Below, in pieces: positions 9,001 through 16,235 of a stretch of DNA of 57,591 nucleotides; positions within the stretch are counted from its first letter, which is position 1; the number at the start of each line of letters is the position of its first letter. A program made the translations under genes and the position numbers. A model generated the notes under the pieces. The model was given only the letters and a program-made list of their open reading frames with translations. It ran no database searches and was not told where the DNA came from. The DNA is from an uncultured Bacteroidia bacterium (GTDB taxonomy: Bacteria > Bacteroidota > Bacteroidia > Bacteroidales > F082). The stretch is taken from the NCBI GenBank assembly GCA_902770835.1, contig CACXUM010000012.1, positions 1 to 57,591 on the forward strand. Direction: 5' to 3'.

Positions 9001-9684
9001 AAATTGTTCTTCTACATTGACAATCAAGAAAAAGGCGACTGGTCAGGCACCGAAGACTGGAGCCAAGTTTCTTTCTCTGTGACTGCTGGTACGCACACCT
9101 TCAAATGGACTTACAAGAAGGACAGCAGTGTGAGCAGCGGCAACGACTGCGCTTGGATTGACGACATCCAATTCCCGCCCACCAACGTAATCCTCGCCAT
9201 TGCCCCTGTCACCGACCTGCAAGCCATTGTCGATGGCAACACCGTCGAACTGACTTGGACGGCTTCTCCCGATGCCACCCTCTATGCCATCCGGCGCAAC
9301 GGTGAACCTATCGCCAGCCAATCCGGCACTTCCTACACCGACAACGTGGCAGACGGCATCTACACTTATAGTGTGGTGGCCTGCAATGCCAGCAGCTACT
9401 CTTCAGCCGCCTATGTCACTGTCAGCGTGGGCACTGTCGGCATGGAAGAGAACACACTTGATGAGGTGAGCATCTATCCCAACCCTGCCAACGGCATCCT
9501 GAACATCAATGGCGGCAATGCCGAGTTCGACTATGCCATGTTCAACGGCATGGGCCAGATGGTGGCCAAGGGCAATGCCAATGGCAACACCCAAATCGAT
9601 GTCAACGGCATGGCCAAAGGCATCTACTTCCTCCGCCTCACCACTGGCACGCAAGTGCGCGTGGAGAAGGTCGTTGTGGAATAA
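6082..9684 (+). CDS. Gingipain R-like C25 cysteine peptidase with T9SS sorting domain
   Basis: A 1200-residue secreted peptidase. Order: signal peptide (MKKFGIISAAF to AMAQ), C25 propeptide (to about residue 225), C25 catalytic domain with His445 in TAHGSNTSW and Cys478 in GNCCEAAD (spacing 33, as in RgpB), immunoglobulin-like and CARDB-like segments, a cleaved-adhesin/MAM-like domain (about 895-1030, starting EGFETGDFSAYEW), a fibronectin III domain, and a C-terminal T9SS signal beginning SIYPNPANG and ending VRVEKVVVE. The stretch around the catalytic Cys (GNCC, then AYIGS, YWQAYHTLGDGS) is strikingly RgpB-like. It would be exported by Sec, moved by T9SS and probably anchored at the surface. 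Arginine specificity is inferred only from similarity. It starts at 6082 because of the signal peptide and promoter. Confidence 0.92.
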   Translation: MKKFGIISAAFLLMGMLFGSQAMAQGQIDFRTNSAQQCANVSQDGFTATFTFSGIQATEITNEKGTFSEIKMDGTYPSGNVGEPSLPAANQLIAVPFGAKNVTVQVKNFSTTTYRLADYGIKTVMPQQASVSKSQKPEDVKFAYSEKAYATKSMSQRPIATLEMKGTMRGIQVGSLTINPVNYNPATNTIEVYNDIEVEVRYNDYDKSAAYNEFARTFSPYFASIYKTMFNWRDDVYDQHPDLWQAPVRMLVIADRMFEEIMQEWIEWKTMKGFYMNVKYTDEIGTSAAAIRSFIQDEYSKEAPTFLIIFGDKNQVSASATGSETHCVTDLQYMSVDNDDFPDIYHSRMCAENVQQMQNILTKTLLYEKYVELPNPSYLNNVLLIAGWDSYWTAYDGAPTIQYAMEYYYNAEHGFENVYHWLGQPYTGCYEPMNTGVGFVNYTAHGSNTSWADPQFNVNNVNSLTNEGMPFLAMGNCCEAADWGISSTCFGEAMIRANTKAAYAYIGSCPSTYWYEDYYFGVGATNVFGQMPTYEQTSYGVYDAIWNDAEFNCVSAIPFIGNIAVCYAHANGYQGSVSDKYYWQAYHTLGDGSIMPFRVQPTENNVSHMPTLPIGMDFFTVNAEPGSYVGISKDGVLYGAGLIGESGTADIQIQPITSGGDVTICVTGLDKIPYINVIPAAAMDGAYIAFNDVQCENPVYGATVNPTITLKNVGVETANNITVTLSTESEYIDITNNTTNVASINPDATVAISDFIFDVAMNIPDQTRVQFFVTCTSGDDVWESKFNLTFNAPKFATSNIFNTDLTPGGTGTATFQITNIGNANAENAIFEVYASSDDLVLESNVIEIGAIAAGETVEVVANITVGSNVEIGSTYELSYLMTAGHYSVNGSYIITVGNIIEGFETGDFSAYEWQFGGNANWTVVNNEANSGTYSAKSGTISDSQQTDLILTAEILADGQVSFYKKVSSESGWDKLFFYIDNQEKGDWSGTEDWSQVSFSVTAGTHTFKWTYKKDSSVSSGNDCAWIDDIQFPPTNVILAIAPVTDLQAIVDGNTVELTWTASPDATLYAIRRNGEPIASQSGTSYTDNVADGIYTYSVVACNASSYSSAAYVTVSVGTVGMEENTLDEVSIYPNPANGILNINGGNAEFDYAMFNGMGQMVAKGNANGNTQIDVNGMAKGIYFLRLTTGTQVRVEKVVVE

Positions 9685-9700
9685 AGATTTGGTTTATTTG

Positions 9701-9731
9701 AAAAAAAGGCAGCCGCATGGCTGCCTTTTTT
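9701..9731. terminator. Bidirectional rho-independent terminator
   Basis: A perfect 7-bp stem GGCAGCC/GGCTGCC with a GCAT loop is flanked by A7 on the left and a T run on the right, so it can stop both the peptidase gene and the convergent J-domain gene. Confidence 0.9.
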
Positions 9732-9733
9732 AT

Positions 9734-10468
9734 TTACATCCCCCGCTGCTTTTTAATCGCTTCGTAGGCCGCGTTGACTTCTTGGAATTTCTTTTCGGCG
9801 GCTTGGCGAACTTCTTCGCCGAGGTTGCTCACGAGGTCGGGGTGGTTTTTCTTCGCCATTTCGCGATAGGCGCGTTTCACCTCATCGTCGGTGGCTGTAG
9901 GCTCAATGCCAAGAATCTTGTAGGCACTGTCGGTTTCCTTGATGAACATGGCCTTCACCGATAGGAAATCGCTGTTGGTGATGCCCATGTAGTCTGAAAT
10001 CGTGTTGATGATGCCCAATTCCTCTTGCGAAATCGCTTTGTCGGCATTGGCGATACCAAACAGATAATGAAGCAGTTGCAGGCGCGAGGAATAGTCCATG
10101 TAGCGACCCACTTGCTGGCTGACTTCGTAAAGGTTGTAGTCTTTCTCCAAAATCTCACGCAGCATCTTGATATAACTTTCGGCACGTTCCTGTCCGAAAT
10201 TCTGCAAGAAGAACCGCTTCACATAGTCGAGTTCCGACTTCATCACATTGCCGTCGGCCTTCATCACGGCGGCTGAAAGCACAAGCAAAGTCACGTTGAA
10301 GTCGCGCTTTTCCTCGGTATTGCCGAAGGTTTCGTTCACTTCTGAGCGGATGACCGTCGGCCTTCTGCCCGAAAACATTCCTCCTATCGCATAGCCGATG
10401 ATGGCACCCAAAGGCCCTCCAAACGACCAGCCCAAACCTGTCAATATCAGTTTCAAAAAGAATCCCAT
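9734..10468 (-). CDS. djlA: DjlA-like membrane co-chaperone (TerB + J domain)
   Basis: A 244-residue protein. The N-terminus is a glycine-rich hydrophobic segment (GLGWSFGGPLGAIIGY) that should anchor it in the membrane. A helical TerB-like domain follows (about 55-170), and the C-terminal 65 residues form a J domain with the Hsp70-stimulating HPD motif (KKNHPDL). This is the DjlA architecture. It would recruit DnaK to the inner membrane. An earlier TTG start at 10495 falls inside the promoter box, so ATG 10468 is preferred. It lies between two gingipain-like genes on the opposite strand; a functional link is not shown. Confidence 0.85.
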   Translation of the reverse strand: MGFFLKLILTGLGWSFGGPLGAIIGYAIGGMFSGRRPTVIRSEVNETFGNTEEKRDFNVTLLVLSAAVMKADGNVMKSELDYVKRFFLQNFGQERAESYIKMLREILEKDYNLYEVSQQVGRYMDYSSRLQLLHYLFGIANADKAISQEELGIINTISDYMGITNSDFLSVKAMFIKETDSAYKILGIEPTATDDEVKRAYREMAKKNHPDLVSNLGEEVRQAAEKKFQEVNAAYEAIKKQRGM

Positions 10469-10492
10469 ATTCAAATGTTTTTGTTCAAGCGG

Positions 10493-10500
10493 CAAAAGTA
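10493..10500 (-). promoter_or_regulatory. -7 box for djlA-like gene
   Basis: The minus strand reads TACTTTTG, a TAnnTTTG match, 24 bases upstream of the ATG. Confidence 0.6.
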
Positions 10501-10568
10501 CACAAAAATAAACAAGTGGCGTTGAAAATATTTCAATCCAAATCGCGGCGATGAAACAAAAAGATTCG

Positions 10569-10576
10569 TATTTTTG
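10569..10576 (+). promoter_or_regulatory. -7 box for Kgp-like peptidase gene
   Basis: TATTTTTG matches TAnnTTTG and is followed by an AT-rich 53-base leader before the ATG at 10630. Confidence 0.6.
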
Positions 10577-10629
10577 CGCGTTTTATTGAAATTAATCAAT
10601 TTAATTCAAATTTATTACATTTATCACAC

Positions 10630-13600
10630 ATGAAAAAAGTCCTTTTTTCTCTCGTGTTTCTGGCCTTGTCAGCAATGACATTCGGCCAACAATGGAACAG
10701 CCTCGGCAAGAATAATCCTGCCGGACCCGAGGTCAAGCTGATTTCGAGCAGCGAGCAGCAGGTCGTCGTCGACTTCTCGCTGGGCGGCTTCTACCTGACC
10801 AGAGTGAGCACCCCAAACGGCGAGCAGCAAGTCGTCTCCGTCCCGAAGATGGCCTCGATGCTCGAAGCCGGTGCTCCTGACCTCCCACACTTCCCCGTGC
10901 CCGCCCTCATCGGCGACCGCGCTGAAATGGAAGTGAGCGTCATTGAAAGCGATTTCACGGACTATCAGAATGTGGAGATTGCCCCCTCGAAGGGCAACTT
11001 CAGCCGTCTGATCGACCCTGAAAGCGTGCCTTACACCTATGGTGCAATGTACAGCCAAAACGCTTTCTACCCTGCCGCTCAGGCCACTTTGGAAACGCCT
11101 TACATCATCCGCGACTTCCGAGGCCAAAACATCATGGTGGCTCCCTTCGCCTACAATCCCGTGACGAAGACCCTCCGCGTGTACCACAACATGACCATCG
11201 CCATGAAGAAGGTGAGCGACAACGGCGTGAACCAGAAAATGGCCCGCAAAGCAAGCCCAAAGATGTCAGCCGAAACGAAAGCTGCCTACGACCACCGCTT
11301 CATCAACTACAAAGAGAACGCGGCGAAGTATAACTTTGAAGAGGATTGCGGCGAGATGCTCGTCATCTGCCCCGACCAGTACATGGAGGCCATGCAGCCT
11401 TTCGTAGACTGGAAAAACCAGTCGGGCCGTCCCACGACGATGGTCAGCGTGACCGAAGCCGGCGGCAACAACGACACCCAAATCAAGAACTACATCAACA
11501 GCATTTACACCAACCCCGAGCGCAACCTTGAGTTCGTCCTCCTCGTTGGCGACTATTCCGACCTCACCCCCCACGCGATGAGCGGCGGTCGTTCCGACAA
11601 CTGGTTCGGCCAATTGGAAGGCAGCGACTACTACCTTGAAGTGCTTACCGGTCGTTTCTCGGTGCAAAGCGTTCAAGACGTTGAAACTCATGTCAACAAA
11701 GTGCTCTACTACGAGCGCGACATGGAAGAAGGCCTCACTTGGCTCAACCAAGGCATCGGCATCGGTGCCAACGAAGGTGCAGGCAACGGACACAACGGCG
11801 GCGAAGCCGACTATGTCCACATCAACTACATCCGCGACACCCTCATGCACTACACATACGAGAACGTGACGCAACAGTACAGCGGCGTGAGCGGCGGCAC
11901 CAACGCCACCGCCATCAGTGCCGACTTCAATGAAGGCAAGAGCATCTGCAACTACTGCAACCACGGTTCGCAAACCAGTTGGGCTGTGGCCAACTACAGC
12001 AACAGCCATGTGAACGCCTTGGTGAACGACTACAAGTGGCCCTACATCTGGTCAGTGGCCTGCAACAATGGCGAATTCAACGGCAATTGCTTCGGCGAGG
12101 CTTGGCTGCGTGCCACCAACAACACCACGGGTGCTCCCACTGGTGCCGTCGGCGGCATGTTCAGTTGGATTTCACAACCTTGGGTGCCTCCAATGACTGG
12201 TCAAGACGAGATGGTCGACATCCTTACTGAATGGAAACATACCGACCAATTCCGTCACACTTTCGGCGGCGCTTCGCTCAACGGCAGTATGTACATGCTT
12301 GACATGCACCCGAGCGACCAAGGCAACACCCACAACACTTGGATCCTTTTCGGCGACCCAACCCTGATGGTGCGCACCGACAATCCCGTCAGCATGAATG
12401 TCACCTGCAATCCTTCAGTCCTGATGCTTGGCATGAGCGAATTGGAGATTTCGGCTGAAAACACCAGCTACGGCATTGTCTCTCTGATGATGGACGGCGA
12501 AGTCGTTAGCACGGGCTACATCCAAGATGGCACTTGCACCCTCAGCTTCCCCCCAATGAACACTGTTGGCACGGCCACCTTGACCGTGATGGGATATAAC
12601 AAGGTGACTGAAGTCGTCCCTGTTGAAGTCCTTCCTGCCGAAGGTCCCTTCGTGACCGTGGCTGGCTTCGCTCCCAACTTCGCTCCCGTGAATGTGGAAA
12701 CGAGCCTCAGCATGACCTTCAAGAACGTGGGCGTCGACCCGACCGATGGCACGACCAGCGTCACCCTGACCTGCGACGACGAGCGTTTGGAAATCCTCGA
12801 AGGCACCGCCCAATTTGACGTGTTGCCCGCCGAGCAAAGCATCACTTTGCAAGATGCTTTCAGCTTCATCGTTGCCGAGGGCGTTGAAGACGGCACCCGC
12901 TTCCAAATTGATGTGACCATGAACGACGGCAGACAGACTTGGAACGGCAAGGCCATCATCACCGCCGGCCAAGCCATCCTCGAATACAATGGTGCTGATT
13001 GGGCTGGTAGTTTCGTCCCAGGCGAAGACCTGACTGTCGTCGCCAACTTCTCGAATGTCGGCCACTACATGGCCACAAACGCCATTACCACCATCACTTC
13101 CGAGAATCCTTACGTCCAGTTCTACAACAGCGAATTCGTGTTTGGCACCATCGATCCTGAAGGCAAGGCCCAATGCGTGTTCAATTTGGCCATCGACCCC
13201 GACTGCCCCGAAACCGAGCAAATCCCGATCACCTTTACCATTGAGGCCGACGGCGGCCTGACGATGGAAGGCACCGTGGTTTTGAAGAACACCTGCATCG
13301 TGGTCTTTGAATTGAACGACTCCTACGGCGACGGTTGGAACGGAAACAAGCTGAGAGTTTCGTTTGACGACGGCACACCCACCGTTGAAATGACCTTCAG
13401 CACAGGATTCTCCGCCACCGAAACCCTTGAAATCGGCACTGGTGTTCACGTCACCCTTACTTGGGTCAATGGCCAATACACCTCCGAATGTTCCTTCGTG
13501 GTGAAGTACGAAAACGGCGATGTCATCTACCAAGGCAACAACCTCAGCGGCGGCGTGCTGCACGAGTTTGACTGCAACTGCGCCAGCGGCTCACCTATGT

Positions 13601-14091
13601 CGAACTTCAACTGCGTAGAAAACCTGAACGCGGTCACGGAAATTGGCTCTATCATCCTCACTTGGGACGCTCCCGAAGGGGCACAGAGCTACACCATCTT
13701 CCGCAACGGCATCGAAATCGGCCAGACTGAAGAAACCACCTACACCGATGAAGATTTGTACTCCGAAATCAACTTCACCTACTGCGTGATTGCCAACTAC
13801 GAAGACGGCAGCTCAGTACCGCAGTGCATCGAAGTAATGGCCGAGTTGAGCATCGACGAAAACACAAACGAGTTCTCCATCTACCCGAACCCGACCAACA
13901 GCACGCTGTTCATCAACGGCGGCAATGCCGAATACACCTACACGATGTATAACGGCATGGGTCAGGTGATGGCCACCGGCAAGGCCAAAGGCACTGAGCA
14001 AATCAGCGTCGAAAGCATGGCCGAGGGCATCTACTTCCTGCACCTCACCACTGGCACGCAAGTGCGCGTGGAGAAGGTTGTGGTGAAGTAA
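10630..14091 (+). CDS. Gingipain K-like C25 cysteine peptidase with T9SS sorting domain
   Basis: A 1153-residue secreted peptidase. Signal peptide (MKKVLFSLVFLAL to TFGQQ), C25 propeptide, catalytic domain with His445 in NHGSQTSW and Cys478 in SVACNNGEF, then immunoglobulin-like segments, a domain starting DSYGDGWNGNKL, a fibronectin III domain and a T9SS signal (SIYPNPTNS to VRVEKVVVK). The catalytic region (ACNNGEF, GQDEM, TFGGASLNGSM, FGDPTLMVRT) resembles lysine gingipain rather than RgpB. Its catalytic His and Cys fall at the same residue numbers as in the upstream peptidase. Surface location is inferred from the sorting signal; lysine specificity is only inferred. A strong terminator follows. 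Confidence 0.92.
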   Translation: MKKVLFSLVFLALSAMTFGQQWNSLGKNNPAGPEVKLISSSEQQVVVDFSLGGFYLTRVSTPNGEQQVVSVPKMASMLEAGAPDLPHFPVPALIGDRAEMEVSVIESDFTDYQNVEIAPSKGNFSRLIDPESVPYTYGAMYSQNAFYPAAQATLETPYIIRDFRGQNIMVAPFAYNPVTKTLRVYHNMTIAMKKVSDNGVNQKMARKASPKMSAETKAAYDHRFINYKENAAKYNFEEDCGEMLVICPDQYMEAMQPFVDWKNQSGRPTTMVSVTEAGGNNDTQIKNYINSIYTNPERNLEFVLLVGDYSDLTPHAMSGGRSDNWFGQLEGSDYYLEVLTGRFSVQSVQDVETHVNKVLYYERDMEEGLTWLNQGIGIGANEGAGNGHNGGEADYVHINYIRDTLMHYTYENVTQQYSGVSGGTNATAISADFNEGKSICNYCNHGSQTSWAVANYSNSHVNALVNDYKWPYIWSVACNNGEFNGNCFGEAWLRATNNTTGAPTGAVGGMFSWISQPWVPPMTGQDEMVDILTEWKHTDQFRHTFGGASLNGSMYMLDMHPSDQGNTHNTWILFGDPTLMVRTDNPVSMNVTCNPSVLMLGMSELEISAENTSYGIVSLMMDGEVVSTGYIQDGTCTLSFPPMNTVGTATLTVMGYNKVTEVVPVEVLPAEGPFVTVAGFAPNFAPVNVETSLSMTFKNVGVDPTDGTTSVTLTCDDERLEILEGTAQFDVLPAEQSITLQDAFSFIVAEGVEDGTRFQIDVTMNDGRQTWNGKAIITAGQAILEYNGADWAGSFVPGEDLTVVANFSNVGHYMATNAITTITSENPYVQFYNSEFVFGTIDPEGKAQCVFNLAIDPDCPETEQIPITFTIEADGGLTMEGTVVLKNTCIVVFELNDSYGDGWNGNKLRVSFDDGTPTVEMTFSTGFSATETLEIGTGVHVTLTWVNGQYTSECSFVVKYENGDVIYQGNNLSGGVLHEFDCNCASGSPMSNFNCVENLNAVTEIGSIILTWDAPEGAQSYTIFRNGIEIGQTEETTYTDEDLYSEINFTYCVIANYEDGSSVPQCIEVMAELSIDENTNEFSIYPNPTNSTLFINGGNAEYTYTMYNGMGQVMATGKAKGTEQISVESMAEGIYFLHLTTGTQVRVEKVVVK

Positions 14092-14117
14092 CAGCGATGC
14101 ACATCCGATTTGCAATG

Positions 14118-14150
14118 AAAGAGCCGCCCTTGTTGGGCGGCTCTTTTTTT
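14118..14150 (+). terminator. Rho-independent terminator after Kgp-like gene
   Basis: A perfect 9-bp stem GAGCCGCCC/GGGCGGCTC with a TTGTT loop is followed by T8. Confidence 0.93.
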
Positions 14151-14204
14151 CACACTGCCTGCCAGATTTTTTCCCGCATCTCGCATTGGGAGAAGGAAAA
14201 ATGC

Positions 14205-14212
14205 TAACTTTG
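14205..14212 (+). promoter_or_regulatory. -7 box for AAA-ATPase/nuclease gene
   Basis: TAACTTTG matches TAnnTTTG, 22 bases before the ATG at 14235. Confidence 0.6.
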
Positions 14213-14234
14213 CAGCGGAAAAACCTATTTCGCC

Positions 14235-15821
14235 ATGCTACCCATGAGACTCTACACCGCCGGCATCGCCGATTTTGAACGCATCCGCCAAGATGGACGC
14301 ATTTATATCGATAAGACTGACCTTATCTATAAGCTGTCGCGCGAATCGCAATTCGTCTTCCTCAGCCGTCCGCGAAGGTTCGGCAAGAGCCTGCTTTGCA
14401 GCACATTGAAATATTACTTCCAAGGCCGCAAGGACTTGTTTGAAGGCTTGGCCATCGCCGAGTTGGAAAAGGACTGGAAACAACACCCTGTTCTGCATTT
14501 CGACATCAGCCAATGCAAGAACCAGATGGACATGGCAGGAATCATCGGAGCCTTGGATTTCCAACTACGCCGATACGAAGAGATTTATGGCCGCGTCGAA
14601 GAGGAAAAGACACCCGGCACACGCTTCGCTGGACTGATCCAACGCGCCCATAGGCAAACCGGCCTGAAATCCGTGGTCATTTTGGACGAATACGATGCCC
14701 CCTTGCTCGACTATCTCCACAAGCCTGAACAACTGACCGAGGTGCGACGCATCATGCAGGAGTTTTATCAGGTAGTGAAGATTTGCGATGCCGACGAGCA
14801 GTTCGTCTTCATCACGGGCATCACCAAGTTCAGCCAACTGAGCATTTTCTCCACTTTGAACAATTTGCGCAATATCTCTATGATGCCCCAATACTCGGCC
14901 CTTTGTGGTATCACCAAGAACGAGTTGGTGACGGTGTTCGACCAAGACATTCAAGCCTTAGCCGACCGCTACAATTGTTCAAAAGAACTGATGCTCGAAA
15001 TGCTGAAGCAACAGTATGACGGCTACCACTTCAGCGACAATTCCGACGACATTTTCAATCCGTTCAGCCTGATGAATGTCTTCACCGACCAATGGCTGGG
15101 TTATTACTGGTTCGGCAGCGGAACGCCCACCTTCCTTTTCGATGCGATGAAACGCTTCAACACGAATTTGCTTGAACTGGAACAACTTCAGGTGCCTTCT
15201 TCGCAGTTCGATGTGCCCACCGAGGCCATGACCTCTGCTTTGCCCCTGCTCTATCAGGCGGGCTACCTCACCATCAAAGGCTATGACTTCAACACCACTC
15301 GCTACACCCTCGACTTCCCCAATGCCGAGGTGAAGGTCGGATTCATGGAGAACTTCATGGCACGCATGATGAACCTCGGCGACACCGATTCGCGGGGCTT
15401 CGCTGGCGATTTCTATGCCTGCCTAATACATCACGACATCGAAGGTGCCTTGAAAGCCATGCAAGCCTTCTTCGCCTCCATCCCTTACCTCGATTTCGGC
15501 GAGAAGGAATTGGACGACATCGCCAAATACGAGGCTTATTACGAGGTGTTGACATACGTGGTGTTCTCCATCTTCAACTACCGCACGTTCACTCAGGTGA
15601 AGGTGGCGCGAGGTCGCACGGATGTGGTCGTGTTTATGCGCGACGCGGTCTATGTAATGGAACTAAAGATGCGCGGCACGGCGCAAGAGGCCCTTGAGCA
15701 AATCAACTCGAAGGATTATGCCATTCCCTACCAAGCCGAGGGCAAGCCTGTCGTAAAAATAGGCATCGCTTTCTCGCAAGAGGCCAAGACCGTTTCGGAT
15801 TGGATCATCGAAAAGGCTTGA
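14235..15821 (+). CDS. AAA-ATPase-like / PD-(D/E)XK nuclease protein (first copy)
   Basis: A 528-residue protein of the AAA-ATPase_like + PDDEXK_9 family, common in gut Bacteroidales. The P-loop is SRPRRFGKSLL near residue 45, Walker B is VVILDEYDAP near 155, and the C-terminus has the nuclease core GRTDVVVFMRD...VYVMELKMRG (D then E-x-K). Its biological role is not established; such genes are multi-copy and are suspected to be selfish or defence-related. A paralogue lies at 35286-36866. An alternative start is ATG 14244. It has its own promoter and is followed by a repeat-rich spacer. Confidence 0.88.
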   Translation: MLPMRLYTAGIADFERIRQDGRIYIDKTDLIYKLSRESQFVFLSRPRRFGKSLLCSTLKYYFQGRKDLFEGLAIAELEKDWKQHPVLHFDISQCKNQMDMAGIIGALDFQLRRYEEIYGRVEEEKTPGTRFAGLIQRAHRQTGLKSVVILDEYDAPLLDYLHKPEQLTEVRRIMQEFYQVVKICDADEQFVFITGITKFSQLSIFSTLNNLRNISMMPQYSALCGITKNELVTVFDQDIQALADRYNCSKELMLEMLKQQYDGYHFSDNSDDIFNPFSLMNVFTDQWLGYYWFGSGTPTFLFDAMKRFNTNLLELEQLQVPSSQFDVPTEAMTSALPLLYQAGYLTIKGYDFNTTRYTLDFPNAEVKVGFMENFMARMMNLGDTDSRGFAGDFYACLIHHDIEGALKAMQAFFASIPYLDFGEKELDDIAKYEAYYEVLTYVVFSIFNYRTFTQVKVARGRTDVVVFMRDAVYVMELKMRGTAQEALEQINSKDYAIPYQAEGKPVVKIGIAFSQEAKTVSDWIIEKA

Positions 15822-15836
15822 GCATCTTCCCAAAAA

Positions 15837-15868
15837 AGGCAGGGGTTCACACCGCCTGCCTGTGTTTT
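15837..15868 (+). terminator. Possible terminator (copy of dispersed hairpin)
   Basis: A 7-bp stem AGGCAGG/CCTGCCT with an 11-base loop, preceded by A6 and followed by GTGTTTTATTT. It is also one copy of the GGCAGG repeat family described at 15921. Confidence 0.5.
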
Positions 15869-15920
15869 ATTTACACGAATGGCCACGAATGTGCCACGAA
15901 TTTCCATTAATTTTCCGTGT

Positions 15921-16050
15921 CGGCAGGGGTTACACACCGTTCATCGGTTGGGGTTCACACCGGCAGGTTCACACCGGCAGGGTTCACACCGGCAGGGGTT
16001 CACACCGCCTGCCTACATTGCTGTCACCCCTACGGGGTTCCCCAGTGCCG
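15921..16050. repeat. Clustered GGCAGGGGTTCACACC repeats
   Basis: Four partial copies of a short unit (CGGCAG plus GGTTCACAC) run in tandem from 15921 to 16000. A longer unit at 15991-16050 continues through CCTGCCT, GCTGTCACCCCT and GGGGTTCC, and has a second copy at 52933-52991. No coding signal is seen. Confidence 0.75.
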
Positions 16051-16067
16051 CCAAAGTCCTGAAAGGA

Positions 16068-16159
16068 CGACCCGAACACAAGCAGGCGACGGCAGTCCCT
16101 GCTCGCAACGGAACGACCCGAACACAAGCAGGCGACGACAGTCCCTGCGCGCAACGGAG
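16068..16159. repeat. 46-bp tandem duplication in the 15.8-16.2 kb spacer
   Basis: Two consecutive copies, starting at 16068 and 16114, begin CGACCCGAACACAAGCAGGC and end GCAACGGA, with a few differences. The 414-base spacer 15822-16235 holds only repeats and no gene I can support. Confidence 0.8.
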
Positions 16160-16235
16160 ACAGCCCTACAACCACCAACAAAAAAAGGCGACCCGAAGGC
16201 CGCCTCCCTGTTCTCGTTCCTATGTAGGATTATTG

